Below, one piece after another: positions 1-9,934 of a stretch of 37,488 bases of DNA. The translations under genes were made by a program, and so were the position numbers. The notes below the pieces were generated by a model. That model made no database searches. It saw only the letters and a program-made list of their open reading frames with translations, and had not been told where the DNA came from. How positions within the stretch are numbered: position 1 is the stretch's first letter; each line of letters begins with the position of its first letter. Source of the stretch: Nitrosopumilus sp. D6 (lineage in GTDB: Archaea > Thermoproteota > Nitrososphaeria > Nitrososphaerales > Nitrosopumilaceae); the NCBI GenBank assembly GCA_003724325.1, contig RHFD01000023.1:1-37488 (forward strand), given 5' to 3'.

Positions 1-32
1 AGTTAAAATCCGGTCATACAAATACTATTACA

Positions 33-947
33 ATGCTACGAGTAGAACTGCACTGCCACAACACGTTTTCAAACCACCGCTTTGGCAGCAAGGAGCCGCC
101 GTACGACTGCGGTGTCTCCATCTCAGAGCAGCTGCTCGGGGCGCAAGATGCCAGACTTGATGCTATATTTGTTACAAACCACAACACGCTTGACGGGTAC
201 AAACAGATACTAGAGTATCAGGACTGCCACGAAAAATTTGCAAAGATGGGCATCTATCCTGCAGAGGAGGCCACCACTGACAGTGGCGCTCACGTCCTGA
301 CATACGGCATACGCGAGTCAATACCTACCGGACTCGAAATAGACGAGATAACTGACCTGGTGCACTCGCAGGGAGGAGTCGTCTCTGCGCCGCATCCATT
401 TAGCATAATTGATGCCCTCCGGGAGGATGCCATAAAATGCGACATGATAGAGGTCTTTAACAGCAATAACGTGGACTTGCTCTCAAATGCAAAGGCAGCA
501 GAGTTTGCCATTAATAATAATATGATACAAGTGTCTGGAAGCGACTCGCATGTGGCATCGACTGTAGGCAGGTGCATCAATGTAATAGACTCTGAAAACA
601 CACTTGATGATGTGCTGTCTGCAATGAAACAAGGCAGGATTGAGATATCTCAGACAGGCTATGCAGGCAGAGACGAGATAATCGAGAATCTCAGATACAA
701 GATAAACGTCTCTAGAGAGTACATGGCAGAGTATGTGGCAGAAAACTATGCGCATACGAGGTGGCTCTTTGACTTGTTATTGAGACTCTATGATGCAGAC
801 TGTCGCAGCCCGCTATGGTCCCTCACATACAGGGTTGCCCTTTATTTTCTAAAGCGCATATCATACCAGATAAACTACAAGGGCGCAAATATGGGATCCC
901 TTGGGCGCCGGGATCTTGGCACCATGATACGGCTGGCGCTCAGATAG
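33..947 (+). CDS. PHP-domain metal-dependent phosphoesterase
   Basis: N-terminal HCHNTFSNH, NHNT and later HPF / SDSH motifs typical of PHP metal-binding phosphoesterases; full-length ORF from ATG. Confidence 0.8.
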   Translation: MLRVELHCHNTFSNHRFGSKEPPYDCGVSISEQLLGAQDARLDAIFVTNHNTLDGYKQILEYQDCHEKFAKMGIYPAEEATTDSGAHVLTYGIRESIPTGLEIDEITDLVHSQGGVVSAPHPFSIIDALREDAIKCDMIEVFNSNNVDLLSNAKAAEFAINNNMIQVSGSDSHVASTVGRCINVIDSENTLDDVLSAMKQGRIEISQTGYAGRDEIIENLRYKINVSREYMAEYVAENYAHTRWLFDLLLRLYDADCRSPLWSLTYRVALYFLKRISYQINYKGANMGSLGRRDLGTMIRLALR

Positions 948-1001
948 TGTGGCTTGAACTGAAATAGACTTTAATATGCCACAGCGTCATCCCAAGCTGG
1001 G

Positions 1002-1232
1002 TTGTCCGAGGAAAAAAAGCTTGACGCGACAGGACTCTTTTGTCCAGAGCCTGTCTTTCGCACAAAGATAGAGATAGAAAAGATGCAGTCAGGCCAGATT
1101 CTGACCGTGTCTGCAGACGATCCCGCTGCCGAAGATGACATTTCAAGATGGGTCACCCGCAACGGCCACGAGCTGCTAGACGTATCCAAAAATAACAGCA
1201 CCATTACATTGAGAATAAAAAAGGTAAAGTAA
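1002..1232 (+). CDS. TusA/SirA-like sulfur carrier protein
   Basis: 76 aa, LDATGLFCPEPVFRTKIEIEKM resembles the TusA CPxP active-site motif; TTG start. Confidence 0.8.
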   Translation: MSEEKKLDATGLFCPEPVFRTKIEIEKMQSGQILTVSADDPAAEDDISRWVTRNGHELLDVSKNNSTITLRIKKVK

Positions 1233-1484
1233 TTCATGACTGCCATTACTACTGTATTGAATCGCGTGGGGCATATACTGCTTGTAAGGCTCGAGCCGTT
1301 CTGAAAACTCTGAATATCACGCAAATCTAGGTCACACAACTAGTTTGGCTCTAAAAGAGGGCCGCATATTTGATCCGCGACGACTCGTGTGTGTGTGTGG
1401 TGGGCATATTTGCCAATGCCCGCAAGTTCAAGTGTGTATCTAGAGCAGGGAGTAACGAGTTTGATGCGTGCGCCTTGCTACACA

Positions 1485-1901
1485 TCATAGGTGTTTCTGG
1501 CAGAACTTGCGGAACTTTGCATTCATGTCTTTTTCCTGATTCAGACACAAATTACTATACCTGATTAGATGATCCCGGATCTCGCGGCTCCACCTGCTTT
1601 GCTGCCTGCCCTGATTCATCACAGACGGATTCTCCACTATTTTTTTCATTGTATCTAGCAGCTCTGATGTAATCTGGCCAAACTTGCCCGTATACAGCAA
1701 GAACATGCCAGCCTCGTGCCCGTCTTTTTGTTTCATGATGTGGTATGCCTGGGTATAGTATTCTGTGGCCTTTGAGACGTATCTTGCAAACTCGTCTGCC
1801 CTATGTTTCCAATAGTCTGGCGATTTTGATTTTTTCACCTTGTAGCTGAACTTCATATCCTGTATCTCTGCTGCAATGCCTGCTAGTCTCTCTGCGCTCA
1901 C
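1485..1901 (-). CDS. conserved hypothetical protein
   Basis: 138-aa ORF between genes, charged/helical composition; no family recognised. Confidence 0.55.
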   Translation of the reverse strand: MSAERLAGIAAEIQDMKFSYKVKKSKSPDYWKHRADEFARYVSKATEYYTQAYHIMKQKDGHEAGMFLLYTGKFGQITSELLDTMKKIVENPSVMNQGRQQSRWSREIRDHLIRYSNLCLNQEKDMNAKFRKFCQKHL

Positions 1902-1933
1902 CGCACAGATGCGTGCCGTCTGGCAATTAACTG

Positions 1934-2935
1934 TTAGTCAGTGAGGTACTTGTCTACGTCAAGCGCCGCCGAGCAGCCGTACCCTGCGGCAGTTACTGCC
2001 TGTCTATACCTCTTATCATGCACGTCACCTGCAGCAAACACGCCCTTTACACTAGTCTCTGACCTCTCCTTTAACACTACGTATCCATTTTCATCAAGCT
2101 CTATCTGTCCCTTGAACAGCTTTGTGTTGGGAACATGACCAATGGCCACAAAGAGAGCTCCGGCAGGCACCGTCTCTTCTGCACCTGTCTTTAGATTCTT
2201 TAGCACGACTTGCTGTATTTTTTGATCCCCCTTTATGTCAGATATGGCAGTGTCCCAGCGGAACTTTATCTTTTCATTTGCAAACGCACGCTCCTGCATT
2301 ATCTTGCTTGCGCGCAGCTCTGAGCGGCGGTGCACAATGTGTACAGTGCTTGCAAACTTTGTCAGAAACGTGGCCTCTTCTATTGCAGAATCGCCTCCGC
2401 CTGCAACTAGTATCTCTTGGTTTTTAAAAAACGGCCCGTCACATGTGGCGCAGTACGAGACGCCCCTGCCGCCAAATGTCTCCTCGCCTTCTAGTCCGAG
2501 CTTGCGCGGCGTAGCGCCCGTGGCAATGATTACTGCGCGACCCTCGTATTCTTCTGTGGCCGTGAGTACCTTGAAGGGACTGTGTCTAAAGTCCGTATTT
2601 ACCACCTCGTCATCAACAATTGTAGTGCCCATTCTCTGGCACTGCTTTCTCATATCTATCATTAGATCCGGCCCCATTATCCCCTTTTCAAATCCCGGAT
2701 AGTTCTCCACTTCTGTAGTGTTTACCAGCTGCCCTCCGGGAAGTATTCCAGAGAGTATCAGCGTATCGTATCCTGCCCTAGAACAGTAGATTCCGGCAGT
2801 ATATCCTGCAGGACCTGCCCCTATAATCACCACGTCAAACTTTGTCTTGTCTTTCTTTGGGGGACTGCCTTCCGGGGCTTTGCTTGGCGGACTGTCACGT
2901 GTCTCTAGCACTGCGCCAGCGTCTGCTGCCATCAT
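1934..2935 (-). CDS. trxB: thioredoxin reductase
   Basis: FAD GAGPAGYTAGIY, redox CATCDGPFF, NADPH GGGDSAIEEA, C-terminal GVFAAGDVHD motifs. Confidence 0.93.
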   Translation of the reverse strand: MMAADAGAVLETRDSPPSKAPEGSPPKKDKTKFDVVIIGAGPAGYTAGIYCSRAGYDTLILSGILPGGQLVNTTEVENYPGFEKGIMGPDLMIDMRKQCQRMGTTIVDDEVVNTDFRHSPFKVLTATEEYEGRAVIIATGATPRKLGLEGEETFGGRGVSYCATCDGPFFKNQEILVAGGGDSAIEEATFLTKFASTVHIVHRRSELRASKIMQERAFANEKIKFRWDTAISDIKGDQKIQQVVLKNLKTGAEETVPAGALFVAIGHVPNTKLFKGQIELDENGYVVLKERSETSVKGVFAAGDVHDKRYRQAVTAAGYGCSAALDVDKYLTD

Positions 2936-2970
2936 GCTGATTCCTGTGAGGTCTCAATAATTTAAGTGAA

Positions 2971-3645
2971 TCACATGGACTCTAGCACTGTCTGGTGTTT
3001 CTTGCAGAGCCAGAAACTGCCTATCTGTGATAGCAGCTCGCTCTGCCAGTGGGCATTATACAGGCGGCATCTGGAATCGGCGCAAAACGCCTCGCCAGTC
3101 TCGTGATACATGACTGCCTGCATCAGATATATTTCTGCGGCTCTTACTATTTTGGGATCGCCTGCTCTGAGATACTCTCCTGCATATCTTGCCTCAATCT
3201 CTGCCATACTATAACATGCCATGTCGACGTGGTACTGTTTTGGCCTTGCCGGCGCCTCTACTATTCCCGGCATTGATACTATTGCCGGGTTTGATGCTAT
3301 GAGCGCCCTTGCATGATACCGATAGTCGTCATGATCAAACGTGCATGCAAGCTTGTCCAAAAACATGACATGTAGCGTCTCCATTCCTGACTCTGCCTCT
3401 GAAATAATTCCTGACATGATCCCCTGCAGTCTAGTTCCGTCATAGAGTGGCATGCTGATGCCTGACTCTGGCTGCCTCTCAAAAGGTACTTTGGTATCAT
3501 AAATTCTGGCAGACTCTGCATTCATATCCTGCCAGTCCCGGACTATTACCTTGGCAGAGAGCGCCACTAGTGACTCTGCCATTTTATCTCCAAGTCCATG
3601 AACTCCTGCCCCATCATGTATTATTATCGTGCGAATCCTCAACAA
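2971..3645 (-). CDS. hypothetical protein
   Basis: 224-aa ORF filling the space between trxB and thi4; no motif recognised. Confidence 0.55.
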   Translation of the reverse strand: MLRIRTIIIHDGAGVHGLGDKMAESLVALSAKVIVRDWQDMNAESARIYDTKVPFERQPESGISMPLYDGTRLQGIMSGIISEAESGMETLHVMFLDKLACTFDHDDYRYHARALIASNPAIVSMPGIVEAPARPKQYHVDMACYSMAEIEARYAGEYLRAGDPKIVRAAEIYLMQAVMYHETGEAFCADSRCRLYNAHWQSELLSQIGSFWLCKKHQTVLESM

Positions 3646-3667
3646 CGTACAATGGTGCCATCCGGGC

Positions 3668-4510
3668 TTATCTTTCTAACTCTTTTATCTTTGCAGCCGT
3701 AATCTCTGCTGCCCTCTTGCCAGAGTACAGCATTGAGCCAAACGTAGGCCCCATCCTTGCGAGTCCGTGAGTCTCAGTGACAGACATTCCTGCAGCCACA
3801 AGCCCCGGATACACCTCGCCTGTCTTTTCAACTACGTGCTCTTCGCCCTCGTTTACATACATTGGATTCATCCCCTTCCATTCTGTCAGCCCCCTGTCTA
3901 CCAGTCTCTTTACTGCAACAGAGTCATGCCCCGAGGCGTCAATTATCATCTTTGCCTCTAGCGCGATGGGATCCACACACGTAATGTTGCGCGGCAGCGC
4001 AGAGACGGGCATCCAGTTTACCACAATTCCTGCCACCCTTCCCCTCTTCATTACCAGATCATCAAACTTTGTAAGATTTAGAAACTTTACTCCGGCATCA
4101 CACGCGCCTGCAATCAGCTTTGAGACTGCATGCGGTCCCGGGGTGAGATACAGCCCCTCTGCGACTTTTTTGTACGGTATGCCAAGCTCGTCCCATATCT
4201 TTTGGGCCGGCGCGCGCACAGTCACAGGATTCATCATGTATCCTCCAAGCCAGTACCCTCCGCCAAGATAGTTGTTTTGCTCTATTACCAGCACCTTGAA
4301 TCCCATGTTTGAGAGCTCGCGGCTTGCAGTGAGCCCGGCAGGACCTGCCCCGATGATTATCACGTCTGACTCTGCCCTGTCTACTAGTACCTCGTGGAAC
4401 TCGTTGGCAATGGCGCGGGTTATCTGTACCTCGCTGACGTCTGCAAATATCTTTGTAGACTTTTGCGCGACAGTAGCCTCTTGCATGGGAGTAATCCACG
4501 CCAATAACAA
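3668..4510 (-). CDS. thi4: Thi4-type thiazole biosynthesis enzyme (archaeal ribose-1,5-bisphosphate/sulfide-dependent thiazole synthase family)
   Basis: Rossmann GAGPAGLTASRELSNMGFKVLVIEQNNYLGGG, C-terminal GLVAAGMSVTETHGLARMGPTFGSMLYSGKRAAE typical of Thi4. Confidence 0.88.
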   Translation of the reverse strand: MLLAWITPMQEATVAQKSTKIFADVSEVQITRAIANEFHEVLVDRAESDVIIIGAGPAGLTASRELSNMGFKVLVIEQNNYLGGGYWLGGYMMNPVTVRAPAQKIWDELGIPYKKVAEGLYLTPGPHAVSKLIAGACDAGVKFLNLTKFDDLVMKRGRVAGIVVNWMPVSALPRNITCVDPIALEAKMIIDASGHDSVAVKRLVDRGLTEWKGMNPMYVNEGEEHVVEKTGEVYPGLVAAGMSVTETHGLARMGPTFGSMLYSGKRAAEITAAKIKELER

Positions 4511-4656
4511 TTAATACCTTGCCAAAATTTCCCTCTTAGCTGACACTAACCTCTCAAAAGCAGGAATATTCTGCACAGGCTCGTTATTATATAATACAAA
4601 ACGTGCCTATATCAAAAATTTATAACCAAACACAGACAATCTACTGTGTATTGACA

Positions 4657-6435
4657 GTGACTGACATACAGGCGCACGATCCCCGGCAAAAGATCGACTG
4701 GTCCCGGATGGAGGAGGCAGACAATTTTGCAAAGACAGTAAGACTGTTCCGACAGGGCAAGTATGACGCGGACAGCTTTAGGAGGTTTAGACTGCAGCAT
4801 GGCGCGTACGGCACTAGGATGACTGGCGACTATGCAATGGTGCGCATAAAGATACCTGCAGGCGAGATATACCCGCACCATCTTGAACAGATATCAAAGC
4901 TCAGCGAACAGTACTCTATTGGAAGCGCGCACTTTTCGACCCGCGAGAACATACAGCTTCACTGGGTGATACTAGAGGACGTCTCTGAGATAATGCGCGG
5001 TCTTGCAGAGGTGGGCCTGACATCGCGGGAGGCGTGTGGCAATACTGTACGCAACGTAATGTGCAGTCCACTGTCTGGTGTGTGTCCCGAAGAAGAGTTT
5101 GATTCCACCCCTTATGCCCTTGCGACTGCTAGGTTTTTCCTGCGCAACCCAATGGCGCAAAACCTTCCGCGCAAATTCAAGTTCAACTTTACTTGCTGCG
5201 AGCAGCACGGCATGGCTCGCATGGTGGATGTTGGTCTGATTCCCGCAGTACGGGATGGCGAGCGCGGATTCAAGGTATTTCTTGGAGGCGGACTTGGAAA
5301 CAAGTCATACGTGGGCCACCAGCTCGAAGAGTTTACCCCCGAAGAGGATCTACTATACACATCTATTAGCGTAATGAGGATATTTGACAGGCTTGGCGAC
5401 AGGAAGAACATGGCGCGAAACCGCATGAGATATCTGGTACATGACATGGGATGGGAAAAGTTCCAGAATCTGGTGTTAAAGGAGAGGGCCATAGTCAGGG
5501 CAACGCAATCAGTCGTGACGCAGCTGCAAGTTGATCACATGCCTGGTGTAATAAAACGCCCGGTGCAGATATCTGATGAATCCGGCGAGACGCGCGACGG
5601 TTATGCAAAATGGCTCAAGACAAACACCATACGACAAAAGCAGCCAGAATACCACACCGTCTTTATCACGCTAGAGGCAGGAGACATTACATCTGGCCAG
5701 CTCGTATCCCTTGCAAGACTGATCAGAGAGCACTCTTCAGAAGGCAAGGCTAGGGCAGGATTCTCCCAGAATGTAGCTCTCCGCTTTGTGCACAATGACG
5801 ATCTGCCGCTTCTCTACTCGGGGCTGCTAAATGCGGGACTGGCAAAGTCTGGCGCCCTTACAATGTCTGCCCCTATTGGCTGCTCTGGCACTACGTCGTG
5901 TAATCTGGCTCTTACAAACTCGCACAGGCTCGCAAAGGAGATCCAGCGAAAGTTCCTAGAGATGGGTCTAGATGACGATCCCACTCTGTATGATTCGAGC
6001 ATAAAGATAAGCGGCTGCCCCAACTCGTGTGGCCAGCACGGGATTGCAACCATTGGGTTTTACGGCGGAGGGGGGCGCGTAGGACAGGACATGTACCCAA
6101 ACTACCAAATGTCCCTTGCAGGACGCTCAGACGGCAGCACCATGCTGGGCCAGATATGCACACGAGTTCCCGCAAAGAGGGTGATCCCTGTGATTCTCAA
6201 GATTATCGAGATATTCAGAGAGAACAAAAAGCCTGATGACACGCTAAAGTCGTGGCTTCACAGGGTGACCACTGATACAGAGGACTCTGATGTACAGTCA
6301 ATATCTGACATTAAAAAGATGCTAGATCCGCTCTTGGTACCACCTACAAAAGACGAGGATCCAGACTTTTACCTAGACTATGGGAGTGATGCCAGCTATC
6401 ATACAAAGACTGGCAAGGGCGAGTGTGCCGCTTGA
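4657..6435 (+). CDS. siroheme/4Fe-4S nitrite/sulfite reductase
   Basis: Cysteine pattern CSGTTSC...CPNSCG matches the siroheme-4Fe4S signature; ferrite-like half domains. ORF open from 4603, but TATA-like tttataa at about 4617 suggests initiation at TTG 4651 or GTG 4657. Confidence 0.88.
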   Translation: MTDIQAHDPRQKIDWSRMEEADNFAKTVRLFRQGKYDADSFRRFRLQHGAYGTRMTGDYAMVRIKIPAGEIYPHHLEQISKLSEQYSIGSAHFSTRENIQLHWVILEDVSEIMRGLAEVGLTSREACGNTVRNVMCSPLSGVCPEEEFDSTPYALATARFFLRNPMAQNLPRKFKFNFTCCEQHGMARMVDVGLIPAVRDGERGFKVFLGGGLGNKSYVGHQLEEFTPEEDLLYTSISVMRIFDRLGDRKNMARNRMRYLVHDMGWEKFQNLVLKERAIVRATQSVVTQLQVDHMPGVIKRPVQISDESGETRDGYAKWLKTNTIRQKQPEYHTVFITLEAGDITSGQLVSLARLIREHSSEGKARAGFSQNVALRFVHNDDLPLLYSGLLNAGLAKSGALTMSAPIGCSGTTSCNLALTNSHRLAKEIQRKFLEMGLDDDPTLYDSSIKISGCPNSCGQHGIATIGFYGGGGRVGQDMYPNYQMSLAGRSDGSTMLGQICTRVPAKRVIPVILKIIEIFRENKKPDDTLKSWLHRVTTDTEDSDVQSISDIKKMLDPLLVPPTKDEDPDFYLDYGSDASYHTKTGKGECAA

Positions 6436-7223
6436 GCGGCGCCGTTACTGCAAGCGCCGACTCTGTACGCTCTGGCATACGTGACAAGAGCCTGCGGGTA
6501 ATAGATGTGCGGCGCGCAGACGACTACAAAAAAAACCACATACCTACTGCAGTCAACCTGCCACTTGCGGATCTGCTCTCTGATGATGATCCCGGGCGCG
6601 TGGCAAAGCTTGCAGGTATGATGGGAATTGACGATGAGACATCCGTGGTGATATATGACGACACGTTTGGAGCCCTGGCATCCCGGGTCGCATGGACGCT
6701 TGAATATGTGGGGCATGCAGACGTGTCACTGCTAGAGGGCACGTATGCGGACTGGAAGTCGCTTGGACTGGAATCTGACTCTGATGTGCCAGACGTTCAA
6801 AAAAAGGATCACGGCATGTCACTTAGGCCGGAGATACTTGCCACTGCACAATATCTCGAGTCTGCAAAGTCGCGCGACGATGTAGTACTAGTTGACAACC
6901 GCGAGAGGCTCAACTATCTAGAGCAGCACATCCCGGGGGCGATCAGCATCCCATATCGCACGCTCGGGGAGGAAGGCAGAATTCTCAAACCACAAGAGGA
7001 TCTGAGGCGGCTGCTTGAGAACAGGGGCGTATCAGGCGACTCTGAAATAATCACATACTGTGGCAGCGTGGGGACGCTTTCTGGCTTGGCATACTATGCC
7101 CTAAAATCTGCCGGTCACAAAAACGCAAGACTGTACGTGAAATCCTTCAAGGAGTGGAAGAGCCTTCAAAAGCCGACTGCGCGGCAAGAAGATGCCAATT
7201 ACTGGGATCTCTCGGCTGAATAA
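6432..7223 (+). CDS. two-domain rhodanese (thiosulfate/3-mercaptopyruvate sulfurtransferase)
   Basis: Two rhodanese domains (IDVRRADDY..., VDNRERLNY...), active-site YCGSVGT; probable TTG start overlaps the upstream TGA stop (TTGA). ORF open from GTG 6423. Confidence 0.88.
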   Translation: MSGAVTASADSVRSGIRDKSLRVIDVRRADDYKKNHIPTAVNLPLADLLSDDDPGRVAKLAGMMGIDDETSVVIYDDTFGALASRVAWTLEYVGHADVSLLEGTYADWKSLGLESDSDVPDVQKKDHGMSLRPEILATAQYLESAKSRDDVVLVDNRERLNYLEQHIPGAISIPYRTLGEEGRILKPQEDLRRLLENRGVSGDSEIITYCGSVGTLSGLAYYALKSAGHKNARLYVKSFKEWKSLQKPTARQEDANYWDLSAE

Positions 7224-7251
7224 ATCCTGTTTTATCTTGTATGTCACGCGC

Positions 7252-8364
7252 TCAAGCTATCTCGCTTCTGAGCTTTTTGGTAATTGCTGCCTCTATGTTC
7301 TCAAAGAGAACCAGCATCTTGTCGTGGTTGTCTATGAGATAGTCCTGACCCCTGTCCTTTAGCCTAATCTTCCACAGCCTTATCTCCCGGTGCTCGTCAA
7401 AAAAGCTGTCAATCATGTGCTGTCCTGACCTCGTCGTGTCTATGAACTCTTCAAATATTTCCATCGACTTTTCCACATCTTTCTCCTCAATGGCCTCCCT
7501 TGCAGTCTGAATCGCCTGGATCATCTCCTTTAGGTTTCTTACCGGCTTTGGCATCTTTTTGCGCGTAATTCCAAAGACTCCCTTTTTCTCCCTGCCTATC
7601 TTTTCTGCGACATTGGATGCAAGGTCGTACACTGGCACCTTGCTGAGCCCATCGCGCTTTTCATTTTTTACTATCAACCCCTTTTCCATAAGCTTTAGCA
7701 GGCCTACATCGACGTCTACCTTGTCTAGAAACGTAGTCCATACAATGGCGCCAATGGTGTGATATCCCTGGCGCACAGATTCTAGCACCACAACTTCTTG
7801 TATTCGCTTGAAACCCTCCTCTATCTTTACGTTGACAAAGTCCTTGTCCCGGATTGACTTTCTTGCATTTTTTACGTCGATCTCAATTGAGCGCTTTAGC
7901 GCATCTAGCGCCTCGGGCACCTGGTTTAGCAGAGACAAAAAGCATGCCTTGTTGTACCATGCCATGCCGTATGTGGGGTCTGACTCTATGGCCTTTTCGA
8001 CTGCATCTAGAGCCTTTGCATAGTTTTTTTGCTCATAGTGGACCAGCCCCTTTAGGTTCCAGGCCTCTGGGTTTGTCACATCAATCTCAAATATCCTGTC
8101 ATAGATTCTCAGGGCCGCGCCATGGTCTTCTAGGTGGAATCTGGCATATCCGAGCTTCATTAGGGTCTCTACGCTGTCGGGGTCTATTCTGAGGGCCTGC
8201 TCAAAGACAGTGGCTGCCTCTTCGAGCTTTTCGTCTGCCATGAGATTGACGCCTCTTTTGAAGAGTTTTTTGCGGCCATAGTCGGCATCTACCAGGCTGG
8301 TCTTCTCTGCCTGAGGCTCCTTGCCTGCATTCTTTCTAGCAAACGGCTTTTTCACTAGCTCCAA
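7252..8364 (-). CDS. TPR-repeat protein
   Basis: Repeated TPR pattern (EEAATVFEQALRIDPDSVETLMKLGYARFHLEDHGAALRIYDRIFEIDVTNPEAWNLKGL...). Confidence 0.85.
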   Translation of the reverse strand: MELVKKPFARKNAGKEPQAEKTSLVDADYGRKKLFKRGVNLMADEKLEEAATVFEQALRIDPDSVETLMKLGYARFHLEDHGAALRIYDRIFEIDVTNPEAWNLKGLVHYEQKNYAKALDAVEKAIESDPTYGMAWYNKACFLSLLNQVPEALDALKRSIEIDVKNARKSIRDKDFVNVKIEEGFKRIQEVVVLESVRQGYHTIGAIVWTTFLDKVDVDVGLLKLMEKGLIVKNEKRDGLSKVPVYDLASNVAEKIGREKKGVFGITRKKMPKPVRNLKEMIQAIQTAREAIEEKDVEKSMEIFEEFIDTTRSGQHMIDSFFDEHREIRLWKIRLKDRGQDYLIDNHDKMLVLFENIEAAITKKLRSEIA

Positions 8365-8478
8365 ACTTCCTCCCGTCTAGATAAATACCATCCTGATGGG
8401 CGTGGAATCTGGCGATCATGCCTGATATAAATACAAAAATAGTTGAGATATAATCAGTCAAGCGTGGCAAGATCACGT

Positions 8479-9915
8479 ATGGAGATCACAGGGCAGGCGC
8501 CATTCAGGCAGTCTGGAATGTACGAGGCTCAGATCTCAATATCCGATTCAAAGCCTTCTGATGAGGCAATAAACTCAAAGCAGTTTACTACACTCTGGAA
8601 GGGAAAGTTCCATCTTCGTGTAAAGGATGGAATGTTCTCCGAGGTGATAGGTTCTCCAGAGAATCCGCTACCTGCAATTGATAATCTTGACGAGATATGG
8701 ATAGTGGTGACAGATCTCTTCTCCTCATTGCATACAGTATTTAGCATCCCGCTTGAGCGCCCAGAGGAAAGACGGCGCGAAAAACCAAAGGTCAAGGCAG
8801 AGGCGCCAAGGCCAAAAAAAATTCAGCCCGGCGAGCGCGGCATGCTAGGACGCCGGGGGGAGCCAGGACCGTCAGGTGACAAGGGTCCAATCGGCGTGCC
8901 GGGGCAGCCAGGTGACAAGGGGCAGCCAGGTGACAAGGGAGTTGCAGGCGCCAAGGGAATTACAGGTGACAAGGGAATTACAGGAGACAAGGGCGACAAG
9001 GGTGACAAGGGAGTTACAGGTCCGCTAGGCGAAAAGGGTGACAAGGGCTCGACTGGCCCGCTAGGTGACAAGGGCTCGACTGGAATAAAGGGGCCGCCAG
9101 GTCCGGCAGGAGAAAAGGGTCCTACCGGCCCGCTAGGTGACAAGGGCATATCGGGATTGAGGGGATCTCCCGGAGACAAGGGTGACAAGGGTTCGCAGGG
9201 CCCGCCAGGAGACAAGGGAATTACAGGTCCGCAGGGATCATCAGGTGAAAAAGGTCCGACAGGACAGACAGGTGTACAAGGTGAAAAGGGACTACATGGC
9301 GCGACAGGTTCCATTGGAGACAAGGGTGAAAAGGGGATCACCGGCCCGCCCGGCGACAAGGGTCCTATAGGGCCACTTGGTCACATTGGCGAAAAGGGAT
9401 CAAAGGGACCCGAAGGCTCTGTCGGAGAAAAGGGCCCGCAAGGCCCACAGGGACCTGCAGGCGCAAAGGGACTCACGGGAGTTCCAGGCCCGCAGGGTGA
9501 AAAAGGTGAGCGCGGCATGTCAGGCCCGCAGGGTGAAAAGGGGCCGACTGGTCCACTAGGTACTATTGGTGACAAGGGGCCGCAAGGCTCGCAGGGATCT
9601 CAAGGCGAGCGCGGCGTGACAGGCCCCCCCGGAGAAAAAGGCCCGCAAGGTCCGCAGGGAATCCAAGGCCCGCAAGGCGAGCGCGGCCCGCACGGGCCAA
9701 TAGGCGCGCCCGGAGAACCTGGAACGCCGGGGGAGCAGGGTCCCGTGGGTCCGTCAGGACCTAGAGGTCCGCCAGGTCCGCCCGGCGAGAGGGGACAGAC
9801 TGGTGGCATGTCTTCAGAGCAAAAGGCAATATTCAAGGATCTTTTGGAGATTCTTACAATCAAGAACATCATCACTACCGAGGAGCAGATAAGGCTGATG
9901 AGCTACCTTTACTAG
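8479..9915 (+). CDS. collagen-like Gly-X-Y repeat protein
   Basis: 108 consecutive Gly-X-Y triplets, rich in [12 protein letters not shown], between a non-repetitive N-terminal domain and a short C-terminal helix. ORF open from TTG 8443; ATG 8479 preferred because of TATA-like tataaata at about 8425. Confidence 0.9.
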   Translation: MEITGQAPFRQSGMYEAQISISDSKPSDEAINSKQFTTLWKGKFHLRVKDGMFSEVIGSPENPLPAIDNLDEIWIVVTDLFSSLHTVFSIPLERPEERRREKPKVKAEAPRPKKIQPGERGMLGRRGEPGPSGDKGPIGVPGQPGDKGQPGDKGVAGAKGITGDKGITGDKGDKGDKGVTGPLGEKGDKGSTGPLGDKGSTGIKGPPGPAGEKGPTGPLGDKGISGLRGSPGDKGDKGSQGPPGDKGITGPQGSSGEKGPTGQTGVQGEKGLHGATGSIGDKGEKGITGPPGDKGPIGPLGHIGEKGSKGPEGSVGEKGPQGPQGPAGAKGLTGVPGPQGEKGERGMSGPQGEKGPTGPLGTIGDKGPQGSQGSQGERGVTGPPGEKGPQGPQGIQGPQGERGPHGPIGAPGEPGTPGEQGPVGPSGPRGPPGPPGERGQTGGMSSEQKAIFKDLLEILTIKNIITTEEQIRLMSYLY

Positions 9916-9934
9916 TGGCATTGAGGGCGTGGGT

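Noticed and set aside
1386-1402. gtgtgtgtgtgg microsatellite
   Set aside because: Too short to be meaningful
971-1564. ORFs at 971-1339 (-), 1351-1548 (-), 1370-1564 (+)
   Set aside because: Overlap each other or the TusA-like gene, atypical composition, no motif; the gap was also inspected for a tRNA and none was recognised
8823-9359. Pro-rich antisense ORFs ([14 protein letters not shown]..., also 9381-9575 and 9600-9875 minus)
   Set aside because: Mirror-frame translation of the Gly-X-Y repeat; periodic sequence keeps extra frames open
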